Positions 24,403-35,328 of a stretch of 64,000 nucleotides of DNA are shown here, one piece after another. Each line of letters begins with the position of its first letter. The stretch's first letter is position 1. Origin of the DNA: Eretmocerus hayati (taxonomy: Eukaryota; Arthropoda; Insecta; Hymenoptera; Aphelinidae); the NCBI GenBank assembly GCA_029851415.1, contig CM056744.1, positions 16,995,268 to 17,059,267 on the forward strand, in the 5' to 3' direction. The translations under genes were made by a program, and so were the position numbers. The notes beneath the pieces were generated by a model that did no database searches, had not been told where the DNA came from, and saw only the letters and a list, made by a program, of their open reading frames with translations.

Positions 24403-27145
24403 CTATATCTTGCTTCGACTTGCTAAACATTTTGCCGCCATAGATCTGAAAATAGACAAATTTGCGATGTAAAATCTTCCAAAAAATCATATTTGAGCTC
24501 TCTGCAGTTTTAATCTCTCATACAAAATTTGATGCAATTTTACCTGGAAAAATTTCTCAATGTATTCTTACTGCATTCTGACCAAAAAATGTCTGCGCTG
24601 TTTGATGGCATGGACATGACTGTAGGTAGTGTATGCAAGGGCCCATGACATGCTTTTGCATAATCATGTTCCAATTTCAACCTGTTGAATTTCAATTTTT
24701 GATGCTTAGTGTTTCATCTATGGATGTTCAATCTAAGGCACCATGATCACATGAAATAAAAATGCTGGCAGTCTGAGTAAGCTCGTAAAGACTTTGTCAT
24801 ATACAAGTTTGAATCCTAAAATTTTTGGGAGCAATCGGTAATTGATGAATGAAGACCTAAGATAGACAAGTTTCGCTGTCTCTCATGAGACGTGCACGCC
24901 GATGCAAAAAAATAGCTTCGAAAGATTCTCATTATCATTATCCTAAATTCATTGGGAATACTTACAAATGTCCTAGTTCATGAGCTGCAACTAAAGTGCT
25001 CGCAAATTGACCATTGTCACTTACAATGGCAATATTTCGATCGTTTGAGCATATTCCACTATCCTTGAAAGTAAGACCAAGCTCTTCGAAAAATAGACCT
25101 TTCAATTTTCAAAACAAATCAGTTTCAGTATTTCTTCCATCTTGGTTTTAAAAATAATTATTATACGTTACCTTTATTCTTCATTGCAAGTCTGGAATCA
25201 GAAAATAATGAGAGTTATTCATTGAATTTGTGACTTCGTACTTGGGAGGTTATAATAGATTTCGTACCCGGTCATGACAAATACTGCATTGTAATTTTCA
25301 AAATTCAAGTGAGAGGAGAATTTTTTTGAAAAATAAGTAGCTGTTTCCTTCAATAGGAGTTTTTGATCAATGTGGTCAGGCCCAACACGATGCTTGTAGA
25401 TAAAATTCAGTGCTCTTTCATCCTGCAATGTGTCAATGGAAGAGAAGATTCGAGTAATAAAGATGATTATAATGAATTCGAAATCATCTTGTTTGGCTCA
25501 CCGTTGCTATAATTAAGCCTGTAATGACTATTTGTACTTTTGGAGATTCGAGAGATGAGTACTTTTGATCAACAATATTCCAGTATGTTGCCACATATTC
25601 CACAGTTTTCTTCAAATCCTTGTTCAGATCTCTGATAACCGAAAGAAAATTGTATTGATGATCAAATTATTTTGCACGTCACAAACTACGGCCATCTATT
25701 AAGAAATTTGTCAGTTGAGTTAAAATTAATGTCTTGTTTGGATCGTAAAGGTTCCTGGAATAAGTCATTTTTTAGAAGATCATGACCGTTATTCCTAAAT
25801 TGCCCGCTCAAAACATTAAAGGAGGTTCACGATCATTTCATCGTTGTGCATGAGGGCATTAGAAACCTATGTCTCATAATGAATATTTTCAATGACTATC
25901 GCGAATGAAAATATCAACCCTCCTTATTATAAGAATGAATCGACTCCCTCAGTCTTGTGATTAGAATCGAGTGCTTTGGCCTTCTCAAAAAAGGGAAAAG
26001 AGTGTATTTCGACAAAACACATTAATTTTTCCCAATTTGATGTTCTTTGAAACACTCTGCGTGTAAGTGTCATCAATAACATGCGAAACGAGGCTGTAGA
26101 ATTTGGATTTCACGTTCTCGTGACAATCTATTGCAAGCCCTGCCTTCGGTTTGGTCCAGAAAAAGTTACTCAAATAGTTACTCAAGAGTTACACAAATGA
26201 GTCTACAGAAATCAAATCTGGATCGAGCTTTTCATTTTTAGGAGTATACAAACTTTTGAACGGTAGTGTAAATTTCTCGACATATTTCCAGTATTCAACA
26301 TTTTTACAAGGAAAGATATCAAATTGATTCTTACTTGAAAAGATGATAGTCAACCACCACCAGTAGTTTCGGATAAAGTATATCTAGTACAACATCTATT
26401 TTATCTAGTTCTAATTTGATCTTCTTGACTATATCTCGATAATCATGAATCTGCTCTAAGTTCTTGCATCGAGGTATCTTTTGAACTACATTTGGAAGCT
26501 TCGTCTTTCGCTTTATTCTGTCATTATTTGAACGTGAGATGATAATTTTTCTTCTTTCGCCTTCTCCCACAACTCCATCCTGTGAAGAAAATTTTCAAAA
26601 TATTTCAAATTGCATGAGTGAGTCATAATATTCCATGACACAAGATACTGTCAAATTGTTTCATTCACATTTTCCCATTTTTATGTTTCCAAAAAACTGC
26701 CACCATAAATTATACTTCCACCTTTGCTATGTGTGGTAAATATCTCAGATTTTGATTCATTTTGTTATACTTACGAACGAAAGTACGGGACCGGTTTGCT
26801 CATTGTATACTAAAACGACAGCCTTCTGCTTATTGTCCACATAAAAATCTCCTTCAAGATTTATTTCAGCCTATATTTGAGCCAATAATGAACAAAATTA
26901 TACTCATTTTCACGTTGGAATGATTTCTGTAAGCTATCATACCCGCGAAGCTTCTTTGTAGATAGGTTGTAAACTTTGGCCATGATTTGAAGAAACTTCC
27001 CAAATCCAAGTCTCGGATGAAAATACTTCTCTAAAAGATTGTGTAAGATTTAGTTGATGTACTTGTCCCTCTATCTCAAACGTTACTGAATGTGATCGTG
27101 GATAATAGTGTTGTTGATAGTAATCGAATTTATCTGCCTGATGAG
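24403..27145 (-). CDS. Secreted reprolysin-like (M12B) metalloproteinase, venom-type
   Basis: Nine minus-strand exons with consistent phase, 5' to 3': 26943-27145, 26775-26870, 26335-26579, 25502-25631, 25268-25422, 25172-25191 (a 20-bp microexon), 24966-25098, 24544-24681 and 24403-24445. With the two 5' exons at 30.8-31.0 kb it would be 434 residues. The first three exons are prodomain; the catalytic domain opens at PKLLVVVDYHLFK. Active site: AAHELGHL then LKLEHD, so the three zinc His (370, 374, 380), the catalytic Glu 371 and the family Asp after the third His are present, but the Gly normally at the eighth motif position is Lys 377. A Met-turn (VMSMP) follows. Cys 347, 386, 411 and 427 are spaced like the paired Cys of the family. 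It stops just after KCLASRSKI, with no disintegrin domain, as in parasitoid venom reprolysins (family knowledge). Venom expression is inferred. Confidence 0.88.
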
Positions 27146-27788
27146 CTGAAAATTTCAAAAAAAAAAATTGCTGAATGCTTTAATTTATGTTCAGAATATT
27201 CAGAATTGACACTGACAGCTAGGGAGATTGATCCAACCGAAATCACTTTTTTATTTGTTCAGTTCACCATTGAAAACCGCGGTTAATTGTTGGACCACGA
27301 AAAATCCTTGCGTAAACTGAATATCACTAAAAGAGCTGTTTTACAAGAAGAGAGCCTCCAGTGATTGAAAAGTTTGCCCCAGAATCTGGTGGCCAAAACG
27401 AAGTATGGATTCGGTTCCCACGTTTCAACTCTCCTTTAGGCACCGAAAAACGAAATAAAGCTCAAATCATCAAGCTATATCTTCCATTACCATATGATAT
27501 CAGCTATAAAATACTAGTTGGTCAATGCAATCCTCATTCAATCGACTGTAAAATATTTGAAAAAAATTCATCCAAACAAAGCGAACTACGTCGGAAAGTC
27601 GGAGGTTGACTAATACCTAAAAAATTCCCCAGCGATCAAATTTTAGGTACTCTCACACATTTTTCCAAAAGAATCAAAGTCATCCGTAAATACAATTTGA
27701 GATAAAGTAAATTTTTACGAATTGTCCATAACAAATGATTTGTAAATGCTCGTCTTTTTCACGGTTTTTCGTTTTTTACTGGGTTTTC

Positions 27789-27830
27789 TGTAATGAGTCG
27801 GAATGGGCGCGCCCATTCCGACTCATTACA
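27789..27830. repeat. 42-bp perfect palindrome
   Basis: The sequence equals its own reverse complement over 42 bases with no loop, centred at 27809/27810. The core is GGAATGGGCGCGCCCATTCC. It lies in the putative long intron of the metalloproteinase gene and is far richer in G+C than its surroundings. It could be the junction of a perfect inverted duplication or a relic of a foldback element. Confidence 0.9.
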
Positions 27831-28269
27831 TTCTCGCGAGCTTCATCCAAAAATGAATCGAGTCGTTTTCTGTGAAATTTTGAAGGATTTCCATGGTGTG
27901 CTCACATTTATCTGAAAACTGGATCTACTCAAGGTAGTTTAAGAAACTTTAATTGGGCCAGAGATAAACGCGAGGAATTCATGAGTGTCTGCGATTTTCT
28001 CCTTTCATCTGTGAATCTCGACGCGATTTTTCCTCAATTTTAAATTATTGAGACCACATGATCTTGTAGATCTTCAAAAAATCAACAAAAAACTTTTCTA
28101 CACATTTTTCGATAAAACTTATCCCCTCTGACTTGTTACGGAAAAACCAGCAAGAAACCAAAACCCGCAAAAATGAATTATTTGGCATAGTGCGACTAAA
28201 CGGCCATTTTTTCCTCCCGGCTCGAATCAGAAAATTGGCATTTAGTCACCTTGAAACCATAAAATAGTA

Positions 28270-29059
28270 AGGTAAGTGTACCCAACTTACCCTCATTAAG
28301 CCATTTTCTTAAAAATTCTGGCCCATCTCAATATTTTCCAACGTACCTCAACTCATTTTAAAGCTTGTCTCAAGACCTTCAAAATGACTTAAAAGCATAC
28401 AATTTAAATCAACGGGAGTCAAGCTGTTTTAATTCTCCCGAGAGGTGGTTTTTGATAGTTTACAAAAGTGTGTACCCATCTTGCCCCCATGATTCTTTGA
28501 TCCGTTTTGATCACCGTGCAGCGACATTTGTAGCTTTTAGCTGGCCCAAAATACCGTTTCTGACCTATTTTGATGCGGTGAACACGTTATGGTAGAAAAA
28601 GCCACACTGCACGCCTTTCCGAAATAACCATATGGGGGCATGTTGGGTACACTCCAATGGCGGCCATTTGATTCTCAAATCATCTATGTGTTTTGTACAT
28701 AAAATCGATTCGCACCAAATCTCAGAGTTTTGCAAATCTGAAGAGCGGATTTTTTAGGTCTTGAGATAAGGAATCGAATGCGCTAAGGTACATCATTGAG
28801 ATTGGTTGAATAAAAATAAATTTGCAACGGTTTTAGCGAACGCGATTTCCTCGGTGACTTCTCAGCCGTGCAAACACGAAAAATAAAAAAATCACTTTAA
28901 ATTTCCTGGAGAACGTAGAATTGATCCGGGATCGATGCTCACTACATACTTTCTCATGTTTCAACATAACAAACGTAAAAAAAATATGCGGAAAGGTCCA
29001 CGAGTACCCATTTTGAGATCGGTATATAGGGGCAAGTTGGGTACAGAGGGCTCTTACCT
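28270..29059 (-). mobile_element. GTACCC-family MITE, copy A
   Basis: The element begins AGGTAAGTGTACCCAACTT and ends in the inverted GGGCAAGTTGGGTAC ... CTTACCT. A TA dinucleotide flanks each side (28268-28269 and 29060-29061), suggesting a Tc1/mariner-type target. No transposase frame is present, so it is non-autonomous. It is inverted relative to copies B to E and lies in the long metalloproteinase intron. Confidence 0.7.
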
Positions 29060-29189
29060 TATAAATGCACCTCGCTCGTCGGTCCGTTTTGAGGCACTGG
29101 GAATCTTTTTCCCTCGTTACACTCAGGAAAATTGATTCCCATACCCCAAAACAGCCTAACCTCGAATCGGTGCATGATGTACTATTTTG

Positions 29190-30371
29190 TTAAGACCGTC
29201 CAATGAGGTAAGGTCAAAAAATTAGATATCCTCCGGGATAAAGTATATGATTCTAGAGCCGAAATGAGGTGACACGTGTTTTTTTGTTTAGCCCAGATCG
29301 ACTTTGCATCGGAGCTATGCGAATTTCCAGTTTGCAGCCGAAAATTGACATTGGAATTCTGAAATTGGTAAAAGCTCCACAACTTTGCTCATAATAATGG
29401 ATCTTTTGAGATGGGGCTTGATGGGAAATATCAAACACAACGTATTCTATCAGAATAGAATCCTATGGTGCTCAAAAATTTGCATAGAGTTTCAAAAAGC
29501 GATAATTTGATGAAAAATGGAAAAATGCAATTACTCAGAAACATAAATTCGTATCCTTCTGAAATTCTTTCTGATAATACTTTGAACGATGCCAAACATG
29601 ATGCTCCTGCTCCGGTAGGCGCTAAATAAATTTTCTGAGAAAAAACGTTTGAAAACCAAATTATTGTTGAAATTCGGTATAAACTATTATGGGAAAGGTC
29701 TATTTCCACCGCCAGGAGTATCGTTATCCCACGGAAGTGTCCCAAGGTGGTTAATTCCGGGAGATGTCACTAAATTCCGTTTTTGAGTGATTATTTCTCA
29801 ATTTAGCGATGGATCCCGAAATTGATTACGATACTCTTGGAAGAGGAAATAGTTCTTTCTCACTATAGATGTTACCGAATTTCAACAAAATTTGGTTTTT
29901 GAAAGTGTTTTGTCAGAAAATTCTTTTACGAACGGATTCTTAACGCTTACCGGAGCAGGAGCGTCAGGTTTGGCATCGTTCAAAGTACTCTCAAAAAAAT
30001 TTCAGAGGGATACGAGTTTATGTTTTTGAGTAATTGCATTTTTTCATTTTTCATTAAATTGTCGCTCTTTGGGATTCTATGCGGAATTTTGAGCACCATA
30101 GGATTCTATTCTGATAGGATATGTTGTGTTTCATATTCCCCGTCAAGCCCCATCTCAAAAGACCCACTGAGAGCAAAGTTGTGAAGCCTTTACCAATTTC
30201 AGAATGCCAATCTCAATTTTTGGCTCTGAACTAGAAATTCGCATAGCTCCGATGCAAAGTCGATAAGGGCTAAACAAAAAAACATGTGTCACCTCATTTT
30301 AGCCCTAGAGTCGTATACTCTATCGCGGAGGGAATATAATTTTTTGACCTTACTCCATTAGACGGTCTCAA
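29190..30371. mobile_element. Large foldback element, ~1.18 kb
   Basis: Two arms of about 530 bp (about 29190-29725 and 29830-30371) are inverted copies. The ends read TTAAGACCGTCCAATG on the left and, inverted, TTGAGACCGTCTAATG on the right, and both arms carry AAGGTCAAAAAATT. No coding frame for a transposase is seen. Arm divergence suggests an old copy. The exact ends and target duplication are uncertain. It lies within the same long intron as copy A. Confidence 0.75.
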
Positions 30372-30764
30372 CTGGAATAGCCCATAGGCACTATTTTCAT
30401 GGAAAATCGGAAAAATTAGTTGGACCGGGAAATTGATTCCGGTGCAACTGTTCATATTTTGGTCAACCTCCGACTTTCCTGACATTCCGACGGAGCGTAA
30501 AGCCTGTCCGGTAAGAAATTCTTAGAACATCAGAGATATTATCGGTCATTTTCTATGACCTTTGATCTACCAACCACAAATTTGAACACAGAGTCAACAC
30601 ACCTTTCTTCTACCGATATCAAAATACGGAATTACTCATAGGTTGCAGAATTTGTACATAAGGATTTCGGCGTCTTAGAAAAGGAAATCGAACCTCATCA
30701 AACAAGGCTGCAAGTTCCTATCAAATTTTACAACGAGCATCGGAACAATTTTCTTTCAACTCAC

Positions 30765-31020
30765 ATTTATTAGTGTCGGTGGCCGTGTTACGTAGCTGGT
30801 AGTCACATCTTTCCTAGAAAAAAGTGGCACATAAAGTTGAATTCTCAAGTTATCTATGATGTGAAAGTGAATGCCGAAATTATGATATGAGATTTTTAAT
30901 GGTAATGAAAACTGAAAGCTTCCTTACATTGATGATGGCCAAGACGTTTTTCTTTACCTCCTGGTGAGTGTGAATTGTTGTGAAAATTGAACACAAGCAG
31001 AAACATTTCAATATACTCAT
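30765..31020 (-). CDS. Putative signal-peptide and second exon of the metalloproteinase gene
   Basis: Exon 30928-31020 starts with ATG and encodes a hydrophobic leader (MSILKCFCLCSIFTTIHT) typical of a signal peptide, ending at donor GTAAGG. Exon 30765-30813 follows a strong pyrimidine tract and acceptor (CACTTTTTTCTAG) and ends at donor GTGAG in phase 1. That is the phase needed by the prodomain exon ending at 27145, which begins with two bases of a split codon. The join would create a 3.6-kb intron and complete a signal peptide-prodomain-catalytic layout. If the last donor is not used, reading on gives a separate 62-residue secreted Cys-rich peptide. Phase agreement could be chance (one in three). 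Confidence 0.5.
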
Positions 31021-32711
31021 TCTAATTGGAAAAGAACGATCGAGTAACTTAAGGAAGAAGATTTCAAGTTATTGGACGATCTCAATTATTTAGTCAGCCT
31101 GTTCTAGTCTAGAACTGAGCTATGAAACGTGAGAAACTCATCTCTCATCAAAGGCAATGGTATAATGATAGTTAATAGACGGCAAACTTCCATTGCAGGA
31201 ATGAATTTGTTGATGCCTCATTGAAACGCTCTTTTTCAGAATCTTATTGATTCTCAATGGGATGACCTCATTCATTATAGATATTTTCTTTTGAATTGCT
31301 TTTTTACTCGAATTTTTTCACTTTGTTAGATAGGTAAATCTCGATTGTTAGAGCTACACTGGAGGAAAATTAATATTTCACGATGTTACAACCTTCAATC
31401 AACCTTTTTGACAATGGGAATTCGGAACTATGAACACCTGAAAAAACATTTACTGCGTAACGACAGATCGTTATCGAGAATTCCAACGACAGTATATTAG
31501 TTTACGGGTCGTTTACGGTAATTAATATTATGTCTTTCATCGGAGTAATTGTCACAAAAACTATATGTAAATTTTGCGTTATCATATTTGACGCGGTACC
31601 AATAGATAAAAGTTTGAGAATATATACAGTCTGCACAGTGAATACGCTGCAAAAATACATCTGTGGAAAACTTTCTCGCGACCTACTAATTATTTCAACA
31701 TTGAAAATTGAAAATCAAAACTCTGTATCAACTACAATCTCTTTAGAATAAATGGAGAAACATTTGAATAATATCTTGATGATAATTTTATTATGGCTTT
31801 CGAAGGGCGATAGACGGTTTGGACTTTGATTTAGAGGTAATTTTGAATAATGAATACTCGGTTGTAGTCCTTGAATTGTACATTTCGATACAAGGGTGTA
31901 AGACCGGGTTTTACTCCCGTGTGTCGAACTAATACTTATTCATACACTGTACTTAAAAAAGTATCAAAAAGAGTAGTATATTATGCGTCTCGTGCCAAAA
32001 ATCTTTGTTCTTCGCGAAAACTTTGCTGGGCGCCGGCAAAACCGACGGAAGCCGACGTCCAGCAAGGTTTTCGTGAAGGACAAAGTTTTTGTCACGAGAC
32101 GCGTATGCTCATGGCGTATGCATATGCTGCTTTATAAGACGAGACGCGCAAAGAGCTTGTTTCCGCACCCCTTCAAATAAAATATAAAATTAGGGAGAGG
32201 TGAAAATCAAGTTCAACCGTCGCTATTTGATTGGACACGATGCTTGAAAGAAACCATAAAAATGAGTCGAAAGGTTCTCGAAACTCATGCATAAGCTAGA
32301 AAAATTTGGGGCAGAGGATCGGTCGATCAGATTTTGATCAAACTTGGCAAAGAGGTGTATCTGTATGTCAACTGAACATGGTGAAAATTTCACGAGCCTC
32401 GGTTACCCTGAGTCAAACTGTCAGCTTTAATATTTTTAGAGGTGAAGCACGGTATCTTATGGGGCTTCGCGTTGATTGTTAAACTATAAAAGACTGACCG
32501 ATCAGTATTCGTCCTTATCACGCTCACTTGTGGACAATTACACAAATAAAGTGCTCGAATTTTTTTTTTGAGCTCTAAAGCCACGTGAAGTCACGAATTA
32601 GTCACAAGTAAGACCAATCCGCTGATAATCGGTAATCAATATTTTATAGCTCATGCGTCGGATGCTTATACAAATTTATGTATGGGTCTATTGGGATCTG
32701 ATTAACACATA
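31021..32711. other. AT-rich DNA with one short palindromic element
   Basis: Apart from the inverted repeat at 31985-32102 nothing is recognised. The promoter of the metalloproteinase gene would lie at the left end if the exon starting at 31020 is correct. Confidence 0.35.
31985..32102. repeat. 118-bp G+C-rich inverted repeat
   Basis: Arms of about 48 bp run inward from GCGTCTCGTG and its complement CACGAGACGC, with CCGGC-rich sequence in the loop. A further GACGAGACGCGC lies about 40 bases to the right. The open frames here are by-products of the hairpin. It may be a small MITE. Confidence 0.7.
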
Positions 32712-33872
32712 CAGTACCCGTGAAAAGGAATGAAACAGCGATTCCTTTACTAAAACAGCAATTACTCAAATGTCCTTGAGTTTACGGCAATTTTACAAAA
32801 AGCATTCGAACGATGAGAAAAAAGCTATCAATTCATGTCCTTCAAAACATTGTTTGCCGCAAAATTCGTGGTTTCAATTGGCTCCGCAAAGTGAACATTT
32901 TTTTATTTCAATCAATCATCGATTACTTATCGGGAAATCATGATAGCGCAAAAATCCTTGCGGGATTTTGTAGCCCTGTTCAAGACCTTGAAAATCGTTT
33001 TTTTATATATTACTTTACGGTCTTTTTCACCCAAGTGATCTGGCAAAGAGAAGTTGGTGCGGGTCGAGGGTACGGGTGATCTAGAGGTATGAGCTTTTTC
33101 TTCTTCAAGCTGTCCGAGGTCGTTTCGAGTGCGTTCTAAAACATAACTGACTCATATTTTATGAATTTCAGAAGATTTTACGTCGAAATCGTGGATCACG
33201 CATTTTTTTTGTATCTCCGCTACCCTCAACGCGTGTGAATTTGCTTTCACTCGATCGCTTGTAATTCGGGTGTGAAAAACCATAGAGTGATGCATAAGAA
33301 AACGATTTGAAGGTCTTGAAAAGATCTACAAGATCCCGCAAAGATTTTTTCGCAATTTTCCGATGTTTGAGTGCCTACAAAATTGCGAAAAATAACTTTC
33401 GCGCCTCGCACACGAGGTTCCCCGCTTCCGAGCGATCATTTCAACCCTCGCCTCCGGCTCGGGTCGAAAACCGATCGCTCAAAAGCGAGCTACAACCTCA
33501 TGAACTCGGTGCGATATATACTATTACGCTATTTTTCCTGACGCTCGTGCGTAAAATACCTCAACAGTGCGTCAAGTGTTACTCGAGTGTGTAAAGTTTC
33601 CGACAGTGCGTAAAGTATCAAAGTCGTTTCGTACGATATTTTTCGCGATTCGATGTGTTTAAAGTTTTTCCTTACGCACCGAAAAAATGGTCTTTACGCA
33701 CTAACTTTACGGACATGATTGCGGAAAAATATTTCAAAGGACATGAATTAATTGATAGTTTCTCTTCTCATCTTTCGAATGCTCTTTGTAAAATTGCCAT
33801 AAACCCAAGGACGTCCGAGTAATCACTGCTTTAGTAAAGAAGTTCGTGTCCCATTCATTTTGGCGGGTACTG
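32712..33872. mobile_element. Tc1/mariner-like MITE with ~150-bp TIRs
   Basis: The termini are CAGTACCCGTGAAAA and, inverted, CAGTACCCGCCAAAA, each next to a TA (32710-32711 and 33873-33874). The inverted repeats extend about 150 bp, to near 32863 and from near 33718. CAGT ends and a TA target are typical of Tc1/mariner elements. The 1161-bp body has no transposase but contains a G+C-rich hairpin module at 33414-33498. Confidence 0.8.
33414..33498 (+). repeat. G+C-rich hairpin module, copy 1
   Basis: It runs from GAGGTTCCCCGCTTCCGAGC to AAAGCGAGCTACAACCT with an internal hairpin (ACCCTCGCCTCCGGCTCGGGT). Related copies lie at 37515-37600 and, inverted, at 53163-53248. All three sit beside a second hairpin made of an A+T stem. 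Confidence 0.7.
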
Positions 33873-34309
33873 TAAGACAAATATGTAGACAAATTCACGG
33901 TGTTTAAAAAAAGTCGATCTATTTGACTACCACGGTACCGAGGTTATCTCTCTCAGAAAATGTCTATAGCCCCTCCCCCCCCCCCCATAGGGTCATAATA
34001 AATCGGTGGTTAGCGTTCAAAATGGCTGGGCCATTGCCTGGGGAGATTGAACAACGCCCTGAAATTTCAGAAAGTTTCGGCGAAGCGTTCATGAAATTTT
34101 GAGTAACGAAGTGAAGAATGAAAAAAGTTCGTGCAAAAAAAGGAAAACTTCGGATTCTGTATCAACCAATTTTTCCAAAAGGATAGCAAAAGATCTGTAG
34201 AGAATCTTAGTAGATTGGTGTTTTGAATATTGGATGCTGAAGCGTTTAGACAAACATATTGTAGAAATAATGTAGATTTTCGGGTAATGTATTAGATTTG
34301 GAATAAGGG

Positions 34310-35328
34310 CACTGTAAAAAATTTGTAACCATGGGTGAGTCCGAAAATCAACCAACTGGTTGTCTTTTGGTTGTCTCGATCATTTTTTACCTACCAAATC
34401 CAGAAATACTGGTTGACTTTTTTCCCACAGCGAATATGGGGATGATTACGAGATCAATGAGATTGGGAAGTGGTGGTCCACGGTTGACACTTTTGGGTCA
34501 AAAAAACAAGTTTCTTGATGTTTTTCCATGAAAAATTCGAAAGAGATAACAGCGGCCTCCGCGCGAGCCTTTTCGGGAAAAAATGCGGGAGCACCGTTTC
34601 CGCGATTCACTATCCGGATTGGTGACCGATCATCTTGCGTTTGCCTAGTTCTTGATCCTAAACAAGTTACAGGCTTTGCAAACTAACGAGGAACACCCAG
34701 GGGTTGTGGAACACGGATTTTGCTGAAACTCTGTGGATAGTCTCCTTTTACCGCCAAAAGATGAAACCCAAAGCCGCACTTGCAAATGCCCAACCGTTTC
34801 CGAGCTGCAGCTCATAATATTAGCATTACGAGTATATCTATAGATATCATTCTTGAACATTGGCCCATATGGGCAATGCTAATATTATAGGCTATAGCTT
34901 GAAAACGCTTGGGCGTTTGCAAGTGCGGCGCTGGGTTTCATCTTTTGGCGGTAAAAGGAGACTATCCACAGAGTTTCAGCTAAATCCATGGCCCACAACA
35001 TCTGGGTGATCTTTGTAAGACGGAGGTCACAAATTCGAATACTGAATTGTGAAAACGTTGCTGATCCTGGATTTTTTCCGAAAAAGCTCGCGTGACCACC
35101 GCTGTTATTTGTTCCTATCTTCTCAAAAAAAATGAAGAAAGTTGTTTTGCTCACCCAAAAGTGTCACCCGGGGACCACCATCTACCAATCTCATGGATCC
35201 CATATTAATCCCCATATTCGCTGTGGGAAAAAAGTCAACCAGAAGTTGAACTTGGTAGGCAACTGGTGGTTCACTCTCCAGCCATGTGGTTGGCAATTTG
35301 GTGGAGAGTCAACCAAATGTTTACAGTG
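34310..35328. mobile_element. Foldback element, ~1.02 kb, CACTGTAAA termini
   Basis: Inverted arms of nearly 500 bp run from CACTGTAAA at 34310 to TTTACAGTG at 35328, with short gaps between arms. Shared arm blocks include TTTTTTCCCACAGCGAATAT and ACTCTGTGGATAGTCTCC. The centre carries CATTGGCCCATATGGGCAATG. Inner arm sequence is related to the 48861-49196 element. No transposase frame or clear target duplication is visible. Confidence 0.75.

Noticed and set aside
24260..24490. 76-codon minus-strand frame with CHDDSGC considered as the metalloproteinase C-terminus
   Set aside because: The phase set by the upstream exon selects another frame, which ends SMAAKCLASRSKI and matches the usual end of the catalytic domain.
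31871..32137. 88-codon plus-strand frame
   Set aside because: It spans the 118-bp palindrome and is explained by it.
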